From CAZMRF01 sp964568735 (GTDB lineage: Bacteria > Acidobacteriota > Polarisedimenticolia > JACPZX01): 64,000 nt of DNA. Position numbers and translations under genes: made by a program. The stretch covers positions 17,738-81,737 of the forward strand of contig CAZMRF010000015.1 in NCBI GenBank assembly GCA_964568735.1, in the 5' to 3' direction. Position 1 is the stretch's first letter; each line of letters opens with the position of its first letter. A model generated the notes under the pieces. That model saw only the letters and a list, made by a program, of their open reading frames with translations, did no database searches and was not told the origin of the DNA. Positions 1-11,700 of the stretch are shown here, piece after piece.

Positions 1-474
1 CACGACGATGGGATAGGTGATGTAGCGGCCCCCGTCCCCCGGCCAGCACTTGATGATGGGAATCCCCGCGAGCGAGGGCTTCTCCGTATCGACGACCTCC
101 TGGCAGGGGGCCTTCTTGACGAGCTTCGCCTTCAGCGCCGTCAGCCGCGAGAGGCGTGGCAGCGCCTGGATCTTCCCGATGACCCCCTCGGGGATCTCGG
201 GCTCCAGGTAGGAGCCGATCTCGGCCGCGAGCGCGTCGTAGGATTCGATCTCGAGGGAGAGGCACATCCGCCGCTCGGAGCCGAAGAGGTTGATCGCGAG
301 GGGCATCGACCCGCCGCGAACGCGCGTGAAGAGGAGGGCGGGCCCGCCTTTCCGGACCACCCGGTCCGCGATGGCGGCGACCTCGAGATCCGGGGAGACC
401 TCGTCGTGGATCTCGGCCAGCTCCCCCTCGCGGCGCAGACGCTCGACGAAGGCCTGGAGATCCGCGTAGGGCAT
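1..474 (-). CDS. ubiD: UbiD-family decarboxylase, N-terminal part (cut by window edge)
   Basis: The minus-strand frame reads from ATG at 474 to the window edge, 158 codons, with no stop. It begins MPYADLQAFVERLRREGELA, followed by DLEVAAIADRVVRKGGPALLF and, near the edge, GIPIIKCWPGDGGRYITYPI. This is the usual N-terminal pattern of UbiD decarboxylases, the prenyl-FMN enzymes that remove a carboxyl group from 4-hydroxybenzoate-type or other unsaturated acids in ubiquinone or menaquinone synthesis. The full protein is normally about 480-600 residues, so roughly two thirds lies outside the window, including most prFMN- and metal-binding residues. It follows msrB on the same strand after 46 bp. 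The family is clear; the substrate cannot be read from this part. Confidence 0.85.
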   Translation of the reverse strand, partial: MPYADLQAFVERLRREGELAEIHDEVSPDLEVAAIADRVVRKGGPALLFTRVRGGSMPLAINLFGSERRMCLSLEIESYDALAAEIGSYLEPEIPEGVIGKIQALPRLSRLTALKAKLVKKAPCQEVVDTEKPSLAGIPIIKCWPGDGGRYITYPIVV

Positions 475-520
475 GGCGCCGATGATATCCGCCCCCGCGG
501 GGGCTGCCAAGCGTGCCGTG

Positions 521-934
521 TCAGCTCTTTGCGGGGACGGGCTTCTTGTCGAGATCGAGGGAGGCGGAGTTGATGCAGTAGCGCTGGCCGGTGGGCCTTG
601 GGCCGTCGGGGAAGAGGTGGCCGAGGTGGGCGTCGCAGGCGGCGCAGGTGACCTCCACGCGGTGCATCCCGTGGCTGCGATCCTCCTGGAGCTTCACGCT
701 CCCCTTGTTGACGACGTCGTAGAAGCTCGGCCAGCCCGTGCCGGAGTCGAATTTCGTGTCGGAGGCGAACAGCTTGTTGCCGCAGCAGGCGCACTTGTAG
801 AGGCCGGGCTCCTTGGTATTCCAGTACTTCCCCGTGAAGGGGGCCTCCGTCCCCTTCATCCGACAGACCTCGTACTGCTTGGGATCGAGCTGCTTGCGCC
901 ACTCGGCGTCGGTCTTCTCCAGCTTGGCAGCCAT
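521..934 (-). CDS. msrB: Peptide-methionine (R)-S-oxide reductase MsrB
   Basis: This 137-residue protein reduces the R epimer of methionine sulfoxide in proteins, restoring methionine after oxidative damage. It has the full MsrB signature: zinc-binding CxxC pairs at C48/C51 and C97/C100, the DSGTGWPSF block at 63-71, HRVEV at 91-95, HLGHLFPDGP at 103-112 and the catalytic cysteine C120 in RYCINSASL. Length and motifs fit the stand-alone cytoplasmic form; there is no signal peptide and no MsrA fusion. The ATG at 934 is preceded by GAGGTGACACG. It lies upstream of the ubiD-type gene in the same direction. Confidence 0.96.
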   Translation of the reverse strand: MAAKLEKTDAEWRKQLDPKQYEVCRMKGTEAPFTGKYWNTKEPGLYKCACCGNKLFASDTKFDSGTGWPSFYDVVNKGSVKLQEDRSHGMHRVEVTCAACDAHLGHLFPDGPRPTGQRYCINSASLDLDKKPVPAKS

Positions 935-1265
935 CGTGTCACCTCGTGAAGTTCGGGCTTCGGGTGCGCATCATTCTTGCGCACACCCGGGGCCTCCGGC
1001 AACCTGCGCGATGATCGTTCCCGGTCCCAGCTCAGAAGGCTGACGAGGGGGCCGAGTGTCTGTCCAGCGCTCCCTTGTCTCCGGCGAGGCGGGACCCCGG
1101 TCGAACGTAGACACAGTCCAGCCTGATTCGTCATTGGGGCCGCGCTTCGCTCGTCCTGCAAGGCGCGGACTGTGTCCGCGCTCGCGCAACCGCTCGGTTC
1201 GCACGCGAGGCGATCGCGCGCACGGGGGCCGCGGGGTCAGGTTCCCCCTCGGCCTCACGCGGGCG
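935..1265. other. Intergenic region between the protease gene and msrB, with a perfect hairpin
   Basis: These 331 bp separate the end of the subtilase gene from the start of msrB, both on the minus strand. Short open frames here lack ribosome binding sites and recognisable content. The one clear element is an 8-bp perfect inverted repeat, GCGCGGAC-TGT-GTCCGCGC, at 1163-1181. It sits about 85 bp past the protease stop on the minus strand but has no T-tract, so it is at best a weak or factor-assisted terminator. The msrB promoter should lie within 935-1100, but no convincing -10/-35 pair was seen. Confidence 0.5.
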
Positions 1266-4200
1266 CTAATGCGGGCTGCAGGCGGGGGAGGAGAAGGGGC
1301 GTGCTCCCGGCGGTGTCCGGGTTCCGTAGCCGCTCTCGAGGATGCCGTTGTCGGCGGCCACGAGGAAGTAGAGGTCGGCTCCCGGAGCCGGGTCGGTGAA
1401 GGTGACCGAGTTGGACGGCTCGAAGCAGGAGTTGCCCCCGTTCAGCCCCGCCGCCGAGAAGATCGCGTGGTCGTACATGCCGGCGATCGACCCCATGTAG
1501 ACGTTGTAGCGCGCGGCGCAGGTCCCCGGATCCCAGGTCAGCGTGAGGTTGCTCCCCGAGCGTCCGATCTGGAGCGGGTTGCCCGCGATGGCTCCGTCGT
1601 TGACGGCCGGGGGCGCTGAGGCCAGGTCGGTGGCCGGAGCGCCCGTGGTCATCGCGGAAGATCCGCAGCCGTTCTGGTACTGGACCCGGTAGGTATGCGG
1701 CACGCCCGCGCCGGCGGTGGTGTCCACGCAGGAGAGCGTCCCGTAGGAGTGCGAGCCGCTGCATCCGCCAGAGAGGATGGGCGAGCCGTCCCGGAAGATG
1801 ACGTAGTGGCGCGCACCTGCCCCGGCGTCGTTCCAGGAGCCAGCGTCCTGCGCCCAGGAGACCTGAACGCCCGTGGCCTGACAGGAGAGGGCGTCCGAGG
1901 CGGCGTTGTTGCCGAGGCTACCCGGAGCCGAGCAGGCGGGGCAAGAGCCCGTGTCGCAGACGAGCGTGTCGTAGGAGAAGGCGATGTCGTCCACATCCCA
2001 GCCGGGGGCGTTGTTCGATCCGCCGACCCAGTTCGCGGCGCTCTGGAATCGGAAGCGGATCTTCACGGTGTTCGAGCGCGTGGCGTCGAAGGGTGTCAGG
2101 TCATAGGGTCCGGCCAGCGTCATGACACCCGGGTTGTTGATTCCCTGCTGCCAGGCCTGGAGCGTAACGAACGTCCCGTCGTTTTCGGGATCGATGTCCA
2201 CCTGCACGCTGTCATGGAAGGTCGCGTTGAAATAGCCGTTGAACGCCTGCTGGAAGCTCAGCCCTCGGATCACGTCGGAGCTTCCAATCGTGAAGGCGAA
2301 GATCAGGTCCTGCGACGAGGAGTCCCTCACGATTCCCGTGCAGTCACTCTGGCCCATGTGCCACGAGGTCGTCGGGCTCGTGACTCGGCAGTTGTCGATG
2401 TTCCATTCGACGCTCTTCGAGAATGAGGTGTCCGTCGTGGCCGGATTGGTGTTGGTCACGAGGCCCATGGTATCGGCGTCGAGGACGACGTCCACCGTGT
2501 CGCTCCACATCCCGGATCCGCCGTCGGTGAAGTTCGCGCGCAGCGTGACGACTCCGCCGCAAAGGGAGCTGGCGTTGTCGCCCAGGCTGACCTGCCAGCT
2601 CTCCTGAACTACGGCGCCCGCCCCGATTGTCCCGAGCGAGACCGCTCCGGGAGGCGAGATCGTCACCGAGGCGCCCGGCGGGGCCGAATCCACGCTCAGC
2701 GTCGCCTGCGCCCCGGACGTTGCTGCTCCGCAGTTGCCCACGTCGAGCGTGAGGTCCATCGTCTCGCGCCGATCCAGGAATGTGTCCGAGTCGCAGCCGC
2801 CGCCCGCCGCGGAGCCCGTGGCTTGAAGAGTTGTGAGGCCCGGAGTCGTCGAGGCGTTCGAGAGGACGAGGGCGAAGTCCTGGTCGGTCGTGTCGCCGTT
2901 GCCGGGGACTCCGTCGCCACCGAGAGTCTTCGCCTGCACCTTCACGTTGAAGGGAAGGCACAGGGATCCGCCCGCGACGTTGACGACCTCGAGGTTGTTC
3001 CTCGTGTCCGTCGTGGTGCCGGGGACCGTGAAGCCCCCGACGAGGTTGTTTCCCGGCCAGGAGGTCACGCCGTCGGTGAGGGAGAGATCGAGGTCGTTCA
3101 CGAGGCAGGGATTGCAGCTCACGGCGCCCGGCGCGTCGGTCCAGGCCACCGTGGCCTTGACCGGGCGTGTCGCGTCGCCGACGAAGTACGATTGCGTGAA
3201 GGCGCCCCCCGCTCCTGTCGTACCGATGATTGTGCTCTGATCGACGAAGGTGAGAGGGTCGGGGCTCTGGATGACGTTGCCGAGATCCACGCGCCCCCAG
3301 CCCTCGTTGTTGTTGGGCACGTCGGCGGCGCCCAGATCCACGGCGCCGTGGACGAGGAGCGACTTGGTCATGGCGGGCGAGGGGAAGGCGCTCGTCTCGT
3401 CCTTGAACCAGTCGAAGAGGATGGCTCCGGCCCCGGCCGCTCTCGGTGACGCCTGGCTCGTCCCGCTGTAGGAGGAGTACTTGTTGGAGCCGTCGACGCC
3501 GACGGAGGCGCAGCAGCCCGCACCACCGCCCGGGTCACAGAAGCAGTCGTAGGGAGCGATCGAGGACCGTGCGCCCGTGATCACGTGGCCCGGAACGACG
3601 ATCTCCGGCTTGATCCGGTTGTCCACCGTGGGGCCGCGGCTCGAGAAGCTGATGAGGGCGTCGATGTTGTCGGCGGAGCCGCCGCACCCCGAGACGCCGG
3701 GGCAGAGGCCGGGGCGGTAGTTCTCCGTGGCGCCGACCGTGATGATGTTCTTGGCCGCCTTGGGCGATGTCAGCGTGCTCGGGTTCGGGCCGCTGTTTCC
3801 GGCCGAGAAGAAGACCGTGTAGGGCTGGAGGCCCGAGACGCCGGTATCGGCATCCCTCACGCGGGCGTCCCAGATCTGGGCGTTCGTCGTGTAGCCGCTG
3901 CCCGGCGTCAGGCCGTCCGTCCAGGAGTGCGTTCCGATCTTCGCGCCTCCCGCCGTCACGGCGTTCGAGGCGAGCGTGTTGGGCGCGCCGGCCCACGACT
4001 GCGTGCAGTCTCCGTTGTTGAGCGCCTTCTGGAAATAAAGCAGCGCTTCGGGAGCCGATCCCCCGCCCCAGTAGAAGCCTCCAGAATCGGTGAGGCCCGT
4101 CCCGCCGCTCGCGGCCCGAGGGTCGCCCACCGCGATCGAAGCCACGTTCGTGCCGTGGCCGTCCGTGTCGCGGCTGGTCGGGCAGAGCGCCGTCGCGAAG

Positions 4201-5342
4201 GAGGCGCGCCCCGCGAAGTCGCCGTGCAGCGTTGCCAGGATGCCCGTGTCGATCCCCGTGTCGGCGACGGCCACCGTCACTCCGGTTCCGTCGGCCCCGA
4301 TGCCCGCGAGCCACGTGTAGTAGCCGAGGGTCGGCTGCCCCGCGCTGATGTTGCCGGCCGTGATCTGCGCCGCCCGCTCGCCGTCGGGCGCCGCCGGGAA
4401 CCACTCCTCTGCCCAGTAGAGCTCGGGCTGGGCGAGGATGGAGGCCAGCTCCGAGAGAGGCACCTCTTCGATGACCGCGTGGTGGAGGATCGCCCACTGG
4501 CTCGTCGAGGCGCCCTCCTCGAGGAGGACGAGGCGCGCGCCGCGCGAGAGAAGCGCGTCGATTCCGGACTCCCAGCCCGGCAGGTCGAACCAGTTGATTC
4601 GCAGCGTGACCTTGCCGCTCGAGCCGGCCCGCTCTCGCAGATCCGCCGGCGCCTTGTAGGCGCCGTGGTACTCGCCGGTGAAGGCGACACGATTCATGGA
4701 TCCGAGGTGCCGCTCGATCCCCGGCGGGCCGAAGATCAGGTAGCCGAAATGGGGCTGGTACTGGACGATCTCACCGCCCGCCTCCCGGATGTCGTCGAGC
4801 CATTCGGGCTTCACGGGGGCGTCGAACTTCACGAGGAGGGGCCGCCGCTTCCCAGGGGCCGCCGCCTTCGCGCGGAAGCTCTCGTCCGGGGCGATGTCTC
4901 CCTCGCGCACGTCGAAGCGCTGGTCACCCACGACGAGCAGGTCCGCCTCTTCCACCTTGTGGAAAGCCTGTCCTGACAGCTTCAGGCCATGAAGGGCGCC
5001 CGCGGGGATCTCGACGAAGAGGCTCCCCTCATAGGCTTCGATCAGGCGGGCCCCGGCGGGGAGATTGTCCAGGCTCCCACCCGGCAGAGCCTCCAGCCAT
5101 CCCTTCACGAAGCCGTTCCCGGCACCGCCCCTGGCCGGCCCCTCGGCCACGTCCGGTGCGGGGGCGGCCTCCGCCTGTATCCCTTCACCCGGCTCCCGCC
5201 GCTTCATGGCGTCGGTTTCCGAGGTGGCTGCCGCCTCTTTCTTGGGGCAGTCCGCCACGAGGGGCTGCACCAGGCAGAGCGTCAGGAGGGTCGCGCAGGC
5301 GGCGCGCGAGGCATGGAAGCCGGACGGTCGGGGCTGGATCAC
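1266..5342 (-). CDS. Secreted subtilisin-like serine protease (S8 family), large multidomain
   Basis: A 1358-residue exported protease. A signal peptide covers about residues 1-30, and a possible prodomain runs to about 340. The S8 catalytic domain spans about 350-690 with all three catalytic blocks: D361 in AVADTGID, H396 in DGHGTNVA and S629 in YSGTSQASP; N516 in SAGNSGPN is the oxyanion-hole residue. The 650 or so C-terminal residues look like beta-rich accessory domains, with an FN3-like pattern (residues ~1150-1350) and several cysteine pairs. There is no LPxTG, PEP-CTERM or obvious type IX sorting tail. It probably degrades extracellular protein. It has no operon partners: 331 bp separates it from msrB and about 330 bp from the radical SAM gene upstream. 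Confidence 0.95.
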   Translation of the reverse strand: MIQPRPSGFHASRAACATLLTLCLVQPLVADCPKKEAAATSETDAMKRREPGEGIQAEAAPAPDVAEGPARGGAGNGFVKGWLEALPGGSLDNLPAGARLIEAYEGSLFVEIPAGALHGLKLSGQAFHKVEEADLLVVGDQRFDVREGDIAPDESFRAKAAAPGKRRPLLVKFDAPVKPEWLDDIREAGGEIVQYQPHFGYLIFGPPGIERHLGSMNRVAFTGEYHGAYKAPADLRERAGSSGKVTLRINWFDLPGWESGIDALLSRGARLVLLEEGASTSQWAILHHAVIEEVPLSELASILAQPELYWAEEWFPAAPDGERAAQITAGNISAGQPTLGYYTWLAGIGADGTGVTVAVADTGIDTGILATLHGDFAGRASFATALCPTSRDTDGHGTNVASIAVGDPRAASGGTGLTDSGGFYWGGGSAPEALLYFQKALNNGDCTQSWAGAPNTLASNAVTAGGAKIGTHSWTDGLTPGSGYTTNAQIWDARVRDADTGVSGLQPYTVFFSAGNSGPNPSTLTSPKAAKNIITVGATENYRPGLCPGVSGCGGSADNIDALISFSSRGPTVDNRIKPEIVVPGHVITGARSSIAPYDCFCDPGGGAGCCASVGVDGSNKYSSYSGTSQASPRAAGAGAILFDWFKDETSAFPSPAMTKSLLVHGAVDLGAADVPNNNEGWGRVDLGNVIQSPDPLTFVDQSTIIGTTGAGGAFTQSYFVGDATRPVKATVAWTDAPGAVSCNPCLVNDLDLSLTDGVTSWPGNNLVGGFTVPGTTTDTRNNLEVVNVAGGSLCLPFNVKVQAKTLGGDGVPGNGDTTDQDFALVLSNASTTPGLTTLQATGSAAGGGCDSDTFLDRRETMDLTLDVGNCGAATSGAQATLSVDSAPPGASVTISPPGAVSLGTIGAGAVVQESWQVSLGDNASSLCGGVVTLRANFTDGGSGMWSDTVDVVLDADTMGLVTNTNPATTDTSFSKSVEWNIDNCRVTSPTTSWHMGQSDCTGIVRDSSSQDLIFAFTIGSSDVIRGLSFQQAFNGYFNATFHDSVQVDIDPENDGTFVTLQAWQQGINNPGVMTLAGPYDLTPFDATRSNTVKIRFRFQSAANWVGGSNNAPGWDVDDIAFSYDTLVCDTGSCPACSAPGSLGNNAASDALSCQATGVQVSWAQDAGSWNDAGAGARHYVIFRDGSPILSGGCSGSHSYGTLSCVDTTAGAGVPHTYRVQYQNGCGSSAMTTGAPATDLASAPPAVNDGAIAGNPLQIGRSGSNLTLTWDPGTCAARYNVYMGSIAGMYDHAIFSAAGLNGGNSCFEPSNSVTFTDPAPGADLYFLVAADNGILESGYGTRTPPGARPFSSPACSPH

Positions 5343-5669
5343 CTGGGTCTGTCTCCCTAGAAGTCGCTAGAAGCCTGGCTGACTGGAGCCTGTCCGGGCG
5401 GGGCTTGCGGCCCAGCCCGTAACCACGTGAGGTTCCCGGGGCCGACAAGAAAGAGAGCGCACAAGGGCGGGTGGACACCTCCCCGCCCCGAAAGGCCCCG
5501 TGAATATCCGGCGACCGGGCTCCGCTTTCAACCCCCATGGTCGTGCGAAGGGATACACAAGCTCCGCACCACCATGTTCAACCCCCTGGGGCCCAGGGGG
5601 GGGTGGCAGGCAACAATAAGGCCGCCGGAGCTTCCGCCCCGGCGGCCCTGATTCCCTTGCGTCTGGAGG
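5343..5669. other. Intergenic region upstream of the protease gene
   Basis: This stretch holds no gene. It contains the terminator of the upstream radical SAM gene (5610-5647) and a separate GC-rich near-perfect inverted repeat at 5582-5600 (CCCCCTGGG-G-CCCAGGGGG). The second repeat has no T-run on either side, so it may be a second stem or an operator. The protease promoter should lie at about 5343-5560, but no confident -10/-35 pair was seen. Confidence 0.45.
5610..5647 (-). terminator. Rho-independent terminator of the radical SAM gene
   Basis: Read on the minus strand, a perfect 9-bp stem GGCCGCCGG / CCGGCGGCC (5639-5647 and 5620-5628) with a 10-nt loop is followed by TTATTGTTG. It begins 23 bp after the stop codon of the radical SAM gene at 5670. 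Stem strength, position and the T-rich tail fit an intrinsic terminator, although the T-tract is interrupted. Confidence 0.7.
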
Positions 5670-7829
<2,160 letters not shown>

Positions 7830-7940
7830 CGGACTTGAACCCTCCGTTGCGGAGCTATCTGCGAGTATGTGCTCGGTTCCTGTTGGGATTCCAAGTTCGC
7901 GTGGTTTCTTCGATGACGGCAGGCCCGGGGAGCTTCATCC

Positions 7941-8369
7941 TCAGGCCCGGCCGCTGCGAGCCGAGAGCAGCTCGCCGATCTTGATGGTTCTGAGAAGCTC
8001 GTAGCCCCTGTCCTGGAGCCGCGTGAAAGACTCCATCATCTGCTCCTGGACGGGGTTGCCGGAGGCTTCGGGCCCGGGCGGCGACGCGTCGATGCCTCGT
8101 AGCAGCCGTACCTTCCCTTCGAGCGCCTCGAGGACGTCCGCGAGCGAGAGCCCCTGGGGTGAGACTCTCAGAAAATAGCCTCCGTGCGCCCCCCGGCGTG
8201 AGCCGAGGATGCCCCGGTTCCGGAGGCGTGCGAGGATCCGTGCAAGGAAGTTCCCCGGTATTCCGCACCTCCGCGCGATCTCGGCGCGGAGGCTCAGCTT
8301 GCCCTCGGGCTGGGCGGCGAGATAGAGGATGGCCGCCAGACCGTACTCGCTCTGTCTGCTGATCCTCAC
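7941..8369 (-). CDS. Rrf2-family transcriptional regulator
   Basis: A 142-residue winged-helix regulator beginning MRISRQSEYGLAAILYLA. IPGNFLARILARLRNRGIL forms the recognition region and GAHGGYFL the wing, as in IscR, CymR and RirA. Only one cysteine (C35) is present and the three Fe-S ligands of IscR/NsrR are missing, so a cluster-independent sensor is more likely. It is divergent from the TIGR03960 radical SAM gene. A palindrome CCTGAC-AG-GTCAGG lies 71 bp upstream, suggesting autoregulation and control of the divergent thiC-containing operon. The Tes-like gene follows on the same strand 111 bp downstream and could also be a target. Confidence 0.9.
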   Translation of the reverse strand: MRISRQSEYGLAAILYLAAQPEGKLSLRAEIARRCGIPGNFLARILARLRNRGILGSRRGAHGGYFLRVSPQGLSLADVLEALEGKVRLLRGIDASPPGPEASGNPVQEQMMESFTRLQDRGYELLRTIKIGELLSARSGRA

Positions 8370-8439
8370 CTTGACCTCTCCCCTCGCGGCCGGATGGGGT
8401 GCGGGTTCGATCGGGCCCCCCCGGCGCGGCGATACTTTA

Positions 8440-8453
8440 CCTGACAGGTCAGG
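8440..8453. promoter_or_regulatory. Probable Rrf2 operator (perfect 6-2-6 palindrome)
   Basis: CCTGAC-AG-GTCAGG is a perfect dyad with two central bases, embedded in the AT-richest piece of the region (GATACTTTA precedes it). Rrf2-family regulators bind dyads of this size. The site lies between the divergently transcribed regulator gene and the radical SAM-thiC operon. The minus-strand AAAGTATCG next to it could be part of the regulator's promoter, so binding would block transcription. Confidence 0.65.
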
Positions 8454-8616
8454 AAAGCCGCAACCATTCCGTCACACAGCCCTGAATAAGAAAGAACCGC
8501 TCCGAACCCCTTGCAGGACGGCCCATCGAGCGGGGTTCGGCGGAAAGGCGATCCTCGCCGAGGGGTTGCGTGAATTCGCACATGCGCGCGGATCCCATCG
8601 GCGGGGTGGCCGATCG

Positions 8617-8622
8617 TATAAT
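8617..8622 (+). promoter_or_regulatory. -10 box (TATAAT) for the radical SAM-thiC operon
   Basis: A perfect TATAAT in GC-rich DNA, 113 bp before the chosen ATG at 8735. No good -35 is visible at the right spacing. If used, transcription starts near 8629, which rules out the upstream in-frame starts at 8570-8590. Confidence 0.5.
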
Positions 8623-8734
8623 CCGGCCTTCACGCTTCGCCCCGGCACCAGGTGCTCCAGCCGGCCGGGGCCCCGTACCCCTTCGCAGGCGCCCCCACTT
8701 CCGGCGCCCCGTTTCAGGAGAGGCCCGACCGGCC

Positions 8735-11700
8735 ATGCCGAGGAGCTTCGAGCAGATCCTCCCCGAGGTGGAGAAGCCGGCCCGCTATCTCGGCGGCGAG
8801 CGCAACTCCATCGTCAAGGATCACCGAACCGTCCGCGCCCGCGCCGTCCTCGCGTTTCCGGATGTCTATGAGATCGGGATGAGCCACCTGGGGCTGCGCA
8901 TCCTCTACTCGGTCCTCAACCGGCGGGAGGACATGCTGCTCGAGCGCTGCTTCGCGCCGTGGCCTGACATGGAGCGGGCGCTGCGCGAGAGCGGACTGCC
9001 CCTGCTGTCGCTGGAGACGCGCACGCCTCTCTCCCGCTTCGACGTCGTGGGCTTCTCGCTCCAGTACGAGTTGAGCTTCACGAACGTGCTCATGATGCTG
9101 GACCTCGCGGGCATCCCCTTCCGCTCGGAGGATCGCGACGAGCGACACCCTCTCGTCATCGCGGGCGGCCCCGTCGTCTTCAGCCCCGAGCCGGTCGCCG
9201 ACTTCTTCGATCTCTTCCTCGTGGGCGACGGCGAGGAGGTCTTTCCGAGGCTCCTCGAGGTCTACGCCGCGCTCAGGGAGGCACGCGGGCTGAGCGGGCG
9301 CGGTGAGGAGACGCCCACTCCGTCCGGGAACGCGGCGGCGGGTGCGGTGTCCCCTTCGGCCGGCGGCAACGGCAACGGTGCGCAGCCTTCGGGCGCGGAG
9401 GCAGCCTCCACGCGCGCCCTCGCGCTCCGGCAGGAGAGGCTCCAGATCCTCAAGGAGCTGGCCCGCCTCCCCGGCATCTACGTCCCGTCGCTCTACCGCA
9501 CGGAGGAGGATCCGGCCTGCGGGCTCCACTACGTCGCGGGGCCCGACGCCGCGAGGATCCTCCCCGGCGAGGATCCGCCTCCCTTCCCGGTGCGGCGCGC
9601 GACGTTGGATGATCTCAACAAATTCCCGTTTCCATCCGACACCATCGTTCCCCACTCCGAGATCGTGCACGACCGCGTCTCGATCGAGCTGGCGCGGGGC
9701 TGCACCGAGGGATGCCGCTTCTGCCAGGCGGGGACCATCTACCGCCCGGTCCGGGAGCGCTCGGCCGAGTCGATCATCGACTCCGCGCTCGACGCCCTCG
9801 AAAAGACGGGCTACGACGAGGTCTCCCTCACGTCGCTGTCACCCGCGGACTACTCCTGCCTCCCGGACCTCGTCGAGAAGATGATGGACCGGCTCGCGGA
9901 AGCGCGCGTCGGGCTCTCCGTGTCGAGTCTGCGCCCCTACGGGCTGACCGAGCAGCTTGCGGCGCAGATCGGCCGCGTGAAGATGAGCGGCTTCACCATC
10001 GCCCCCGAGGCGGGCACGCAGCGGATGCGGGATGTGCTGAACAAGGGGATCAGCGAAGAGCACATTTTACAGGCGGCCAACAACGCCTTCGGCGCGGGGT
10101 GGGACCTCATCAAGACCTACTTCATGATCGGGCTGCCCACCGAGACGGAAGAGGATCTCCTCGGGATGCTCTCGCTCTGCGAGAGAATCCACGACATCGG
10201 CCGCCACCGCCTCTCGAAGAAGAACGGCGGCCCCGGCGGCGCTCCGAGAATCCACTTCAGCGCCTCCTCCCACGTCCCAAAGCCCCACGCCGCCTTCCAG
10301 TGGGCGCGCATGGAGAGCGCGGAGGAGCTCTACGGGAAGCAGCGCTTCCTCGCGGCTCGCCTGCGCAACCCGAGAATCCGCTTCAAGCGCCATCACGTGG
10401 AGACGAGCATCCTCGAGTGCGTGATGAGCCGGGGCGACCGGCGGCTCGGGGCCGTGATCGAGACGGCTTACAGGAAGGGCTGCCGCTTCGACGGGTGGAC
10501 GGAGCTCTTCCGCTGGAAGGAGTGGCAGGAGGCCTTCGCCGAGTGCGCCCTCCCGATGGAGCCCTTCCTGGCCGAGCTGCCGCTGGATTCGACCCTGCCC
10601 TGGGATCACATCGACACCACCGTGCTCAAGGACTTCCTCGTCAGGGAGTGGAACCGCGCCTTCAAGGCGAAGGCCACCCCGCCCTGCGAGAAGCCCTACA
10701 AGAAGTTCAACCGGCCCTTCCGCCGCGATGACAAGCTCATCTGCTACGACTGCGGCTGCGAGTGCGATCTGCCTCACATTCGCGAGGAGCGGGTGGCGAA
10801 CCACGAGGGGCTCCTCGCGATCCGCTCGACGCGCACCCCGCTCGCGGCGGCACCCGCCGGCTCTCCGGCCTTCCGCTACAGGGCATCCTTCCGGAAGGCC
10901 GGGAGATCGCGGTTCCTGTCGCACCTGGATCTCATCCGCCTCTTCGGTAGGGCCTTCCGAAGGGCGGGCATCCGCCTCAAGTACTCGCAGGGCTTCAACC
11001 CGAAGCCCCTGCTCGCCTTCACCCCGGCGCTGGCGCTGGGCGCCGAGGGGATGCGCGAGGCGGTGGACTTCCAGCTCGGCGAGCCGGCCTCACCGGCCTC
11101 CCTGGCGGAGCGGCTCAACTCGGTGCTCCCGGAGGGCATCCGGGTCGAGTCGATCTCGATAATCGCGGCGGGGGAGCCTTCGCTGACGGCGGCGACCGCC
11201 TCGGCGCGGTACCGCGTCACCGTGCCGCTCCAGATCGAGGAGGCTCCGCGGCACCCGGGCCGCCGGGGAAGCGGATCGGTCGAGACGATGCCCTTCAACG
11301 AGGAGTCTGGCCTGCGCGAGGACGAGGGGGGCTCCGCGGATGAGCCCGGGTCTCAGGGCGGGCCGGGCCCGGCGGGGAACATGACGCCGCCGGCCGGGGA
11401 GGGGAGCGCGATCCCCTGGCACCGGGAGCGGATCGAAGAGTTCAACGGCCGCCCCTCGCGAGTCATCGACAAGGTGCGCAAGGGGCGCACGGTGAAGGTG
11501 GATCTCAAGGAGTTCGCAGGTCGGGTATCCTTGGTCGCCGCTTCGGAGACGAAGGGAGTCACGCTGAGCTTCGAGGTGAAGTTCCGTGACGGTGCCTCCG
11601 TCCGGCCCGAGGAGATCCTCACAGGTATTTACGGGTTCGTCCCGAGGGATTGCAGCATCATCAGGGAAGATCTGCAGCTCACCGGGCCAACGGCGCGCGC

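Larger units (their letters stand above)
8370..8734. other. Divergent control region between the Rrf2 regulator and the radical SAM-thiC operon
   Basis: No gene is supported in these 365 bp. An open frame continues upstream from the radical SAM gene to 8570, but its extra 55 residues are low-complexity and precede the likely transcription start. The region contains the Rrf2-type palindrome (8440-8453) and a perfect TATAAT at 8617-8622 facing right. Everything needed for divergent regulation is therefore in one short segment. Confidence 0.55.

Noticed and set aside
1163..1181. Perfect 8-bp hairpin as an intrinsic terminator of the protease gene
   Set aside because: No T-tract on the minus strand after the stem; kept only as an inverted repeat in the intergenic entry.
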